From Loxodes magnus (taxonomy: Eukaryota; Ciliophora; Karyorelictea; Loxodida; Loxodidae), in NCBI GenBank assembly GCA_946699065.1, contig CAMPDV010000043.1:310001-374000 (forward strand): a stretch of DNA of 64,000 nucleotides, read 5' to 3'. Each line of letters begins with the position of its first letter. Position 1 is the stretch's first letter. The notes beneath the pieces are model-generated. The model saw only the letters and a list, made by a program, of their open reading frames with translations, was not told where the DNA came from and did no database searches. The translations under genes were made by a program, and so were the position numbers. Positions 61,977 to 64,000 of this stretch are shown in pieces.

Positions 61977-63289
61977 TCAAATTAAAGCAGAACCTTTCGA
62001 CTATATTATCTTCTAAAGCTCCTCTCCCCAACCCACATCCTCACATAGTTATGTTATTACTTAATCGCAGCTTCCTATTAAACTTAACTGGTTACTATAG
62101 CCAAATCCAGGTAATTCTTATTTATTAATTAATATTTTTGGAACTTTTATAGGTACCAAATCTTTAAGACTGGCAAAAGGGTAAACTAGCAAAGAGGTTC
62201 CTATAACAAGTAGTAAATCACATTCTAAGCATCTTGATAGATTAGTTAGATACTTTTTAGGTAACTTCTCTCCAAAAAGTACTACGTCTGGCTTTACGAG
62301 TTCGTTACATTCGCTACATCGCAATATTTTTTCTTGTCTAAGATGTTCATGCATTATCTCTTTTGAATATTCTTTATTACATTTTATACAATGGGAACTA
62401 GAATATGAGCCATGAGATTAAACCAACTTTTCATCACTAAGACCAGCTTTTAATTCCAGTCCATCAACATTCTAAGTAAAGCACATTAGAAGTAGATTTT
62501 TTTCTTGAAGAAGTTTCATAAAATACTACAGTAAAAAATTACATGGGTAGGAGTAGGATTATACTTTTCTGTGTCAAACTCTTTAGAATATTTATAGAAA
62601 ATCTCAGGGTGTTCTTTAAAGTATTCAAGTGTAAAAATAATTTCAGGATTTTCTAATTTATATTCTCTTCTAACTTCTTCGTATATACCTGTACCTGGAG
62701 ATCTAAAATCGGGAATTCCTGCTGAAACACTGATCCCTGCTCCACTCATAATTAAGATTTTCTAGAACTTATTATTTTTTAAACCTTCCACTAAATCCTA
62801 CTACGTGAATTAAACTTATGTCTGTGCAAACTATTAGTTTTCTGCTTAAAAATTCTCCTAGTTTTATGCTTTCTATTACTCCTAATTAAGTAAAAAACTT
62901 ACTCTTTCGAAATGTTCTTATAGTTATTGCTGATAAATTAGCTTTTTTTCTCTTGAGAAATTTACATAAGTATCAGTTTAAATACTAGTTACAGTAGAAT
63001 CACATTAAAAGCACCATAGAGACAAATCCTATAAATTTAAAGCAACATCATGTTAAATTTCCTATGAATGATTCAAAGCATGCTATTTAAAGACTCTGTT
63101 ACAATTTATTTACCCACATTTCATGCAAATCAAGTTCTCTAGGCCACTATTACATTGCTAGCAAATAAAAGTATCTAAATTTGATAATTTATTTTAAATT
63201 AATTTAGTGAAATCATCATATAGCATTAAATTATCACCTAAATGCTAACAATCATAGTTAGGCTGCATTGCAAAACCATCGTATTCCAT
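61977..63289 (-). CDS. UBP-zinc-finger + class I sirtuin fusion (copy 2)
   Basis: ATG 63289, a 17-nt intron at 62526-62542 at exactly the same codon as in copy 1 (after NPTPTH), stop TGA 61977-61979, 431 residues. The zinc finger has CQQCNSGLENLICMKCGQIN and DLSLWCFQC; its Trp92 is TGG, where copy 1 has TGA. The sirtuin core from residue 181 keeps GAGISVSAGIPDFRS, TQNVDGLE, catalytic SHGSY, CIKC and CSEC zinc pairs, KPDVVLFGE and GTSLLV. In the ubiquitin pocket the Arg of HDAC6 CGRY is kept (CNRV) but the Tyr is not, the reverse of copy 1. A 21-nt GTAAGT...TTAG stretch in the linker could be a second, in-frame intron. The start codon is 43 bp from the divergent gene at 63333. Confidence 0.92.
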
Positions 63290-63332
63290 TATCTAAATAA
63301 TTTTAAGCATATAAAGAAAAATTGTAAAAAAA

Positions 63333-64000
63333 ATGGATAAGTCAATAAGAATATCTAAGAACTAAGCCAGAAAGATTAGAAAGAAAGCAGCTAAGACTAT
63401 TAAGCAATAAGAAAAGTTGAACGAATCGAACTCTTCCTCTAAAGGTAAGATCATGGTGGGTATTCTAGAGAAAGAAGAAAATTAAATTAAAACAGTATTA
63501 ATAGAAATGGAACAATATTAGCAACTAAATAAAAGAATATCTGACTTTGACGAAATCATATTCAATTAAGGAGAGAATTCGCAATTTTATGAATGAAATT
63601 GAAGATTTAAATAACGAAATAAAAAAATTAACTAATAGAAAAAAAAGTAGTAAGTGAACAAGAACTGTACTTATAATCTTAACAAAGCTATAAGACATCA
63701 AATAGAATGATAATCGAAGATTAATAACCTAATGTTTAACAAAATCGCATGAAAAATGAAGAAGGTCCAAACTAAGAAATATTAAAACGAATTGGAGTCC
63801 TAGAGAAAAAATTCTTCCAAAAAGAAAAGAGTGAACTTAAGTCAAAAGTTGCTTTTATTGCAAATCGAAGTGGCATTTACTAAAATCTTGCAGGGAATGA
63901 AGAATACTTATAAAAAAAGAAGAAAACAAAAGATGAAGGAAATCAACTGACTTTATAAAAAATAATAAGGATTTTTTAAAAGAAGAATCTTTGCAAAACC
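63333..64000 (+). CDS. Basic coiled-coil gene, 5' part (frame changes; runs off window end)
   Basis: ATG 63333 opens a lysine-rich helical protein (SIRISKNQARKIRKKAAKTI, then ILEKEENQIKTVLIEMEQYQ). After about 63560 the best protein-like sequence moves to another frame (MNEIEDLNNEIKKL) and after an eight-A run at 63639-63646 to a third (EILKRIGVLEKKFFQKEKSE, ANRSGIYQNLAGNEEYL). No intron of the local type explains both shifts, so indels in the assembly or a decaying gene are possible; alternatively the first frame continues with several TGA as Trp. No domain recognised. Confidence 0.4.

Noticed and set aside
1-64000. Tetrahymena/Paramecium code (UGA only stop)
   Set aside because: In-frame TGA at conserved Trp of RCC1, kelch, YTH and UBP domains would break these genes.
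1-64000. Condylostoma code (all three stops context-dependent)
   Set aside because: Every gene end I could place is TGA; none needs TAA or TAG as a stop, although the RCC1 gene tail leaves slight room.
1-64000. CRISPR arrays, rRNA genes, bacterial operons or insertion sequences
   Set aside because: No regularly spaced repeats, rRNA cores or transposase genes were seen.

Overview
The window looks like nuclear DNA of a ciliate that uses the karyorelict-type code: UAA and UAG read as Gln, and UGA is both Trp and the only stop. Seen directly: every gene I could close ends in TGA, TAA/TAG sit where Gln is expected, and in-frame TGA sits at conserved Trp positions (RCC1 repeats, kelch repeats, UBP zinc finger, YTH domain). 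Introns are tiny (mostly 17-22 nt, GTAA...TAG) and the DNA is very AT-rich. A karyorelict such as Loxodes is the best guess; that is inference, not shown. Because TAA/TAG are sense, standard ORF calling misses almost all genes here, so the boundaries below come from manual translation.

Layout. 1-11 kb: truncated SUN-domain gene (-), a fragment with a CysRS-like C-terminal helix (+), a UBP-zinc-finger/sirtuin fusion (-), two uncertain ORFs (+), and a RING-kelch gene (-). 12.8-21.2 kb: one 2803-residue beta-helix surface protein with a multi-TM end. 23.8-29.1 kb: an unknown K/Q-rich gene (-), U6 snRNA, a 105-aa gene, and a Q/S-rich coiled-coil gene with two introns. 29.8-34.3 kb: a tandem duplication carrying a ubiquitin E2 gene and a small convergent gene, with a 782-bp length difference between units. 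34.6-38.0 kb (-): the most striking gene, which joins ubiquitin-like, YTH (m6A-reader type), RING, TRAF zinc-finger, NBR1-like and UBA-like modules. 40.2-46.5 kb: a sphingomyelinase-type EEP phosphodiesterase, an SH3/coiled-coil gene and an RCC1/coiled-coil gene. 49.4-55.9 kb: a possibly myristoylated small protein, a TRAF-zinc-finger/UIM protein, and a calcyphosin-type EF-hand triplication. 58.2-64 kb: 5-formyl-THF cyclo-ligase, a CFAP157-like ciliary coiled coil, a second UBP-ZnF sirtuin, and the start of a coiled-coil gene cut by the window end.

Themes: about one third of the recognisable genes are ubiquitin-related (two E2s, the YTH-RING protein, the RING-kelch protein, the TRAF-UIM protein, two UBP-ZnF sirtuins). 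Others fit a ciliated cell (CFAP157-like, calcyphosin-like, RCC1 coiled coil). Genes are separate transcription units; some neighbours are very close (17 bp tail-to-tail, 43 bp head-to-head). Long AT-rich gaps remain in which I could not prove genes; two real genes (SUN, RING-kelch) were hidden in such DNA, so more may be.
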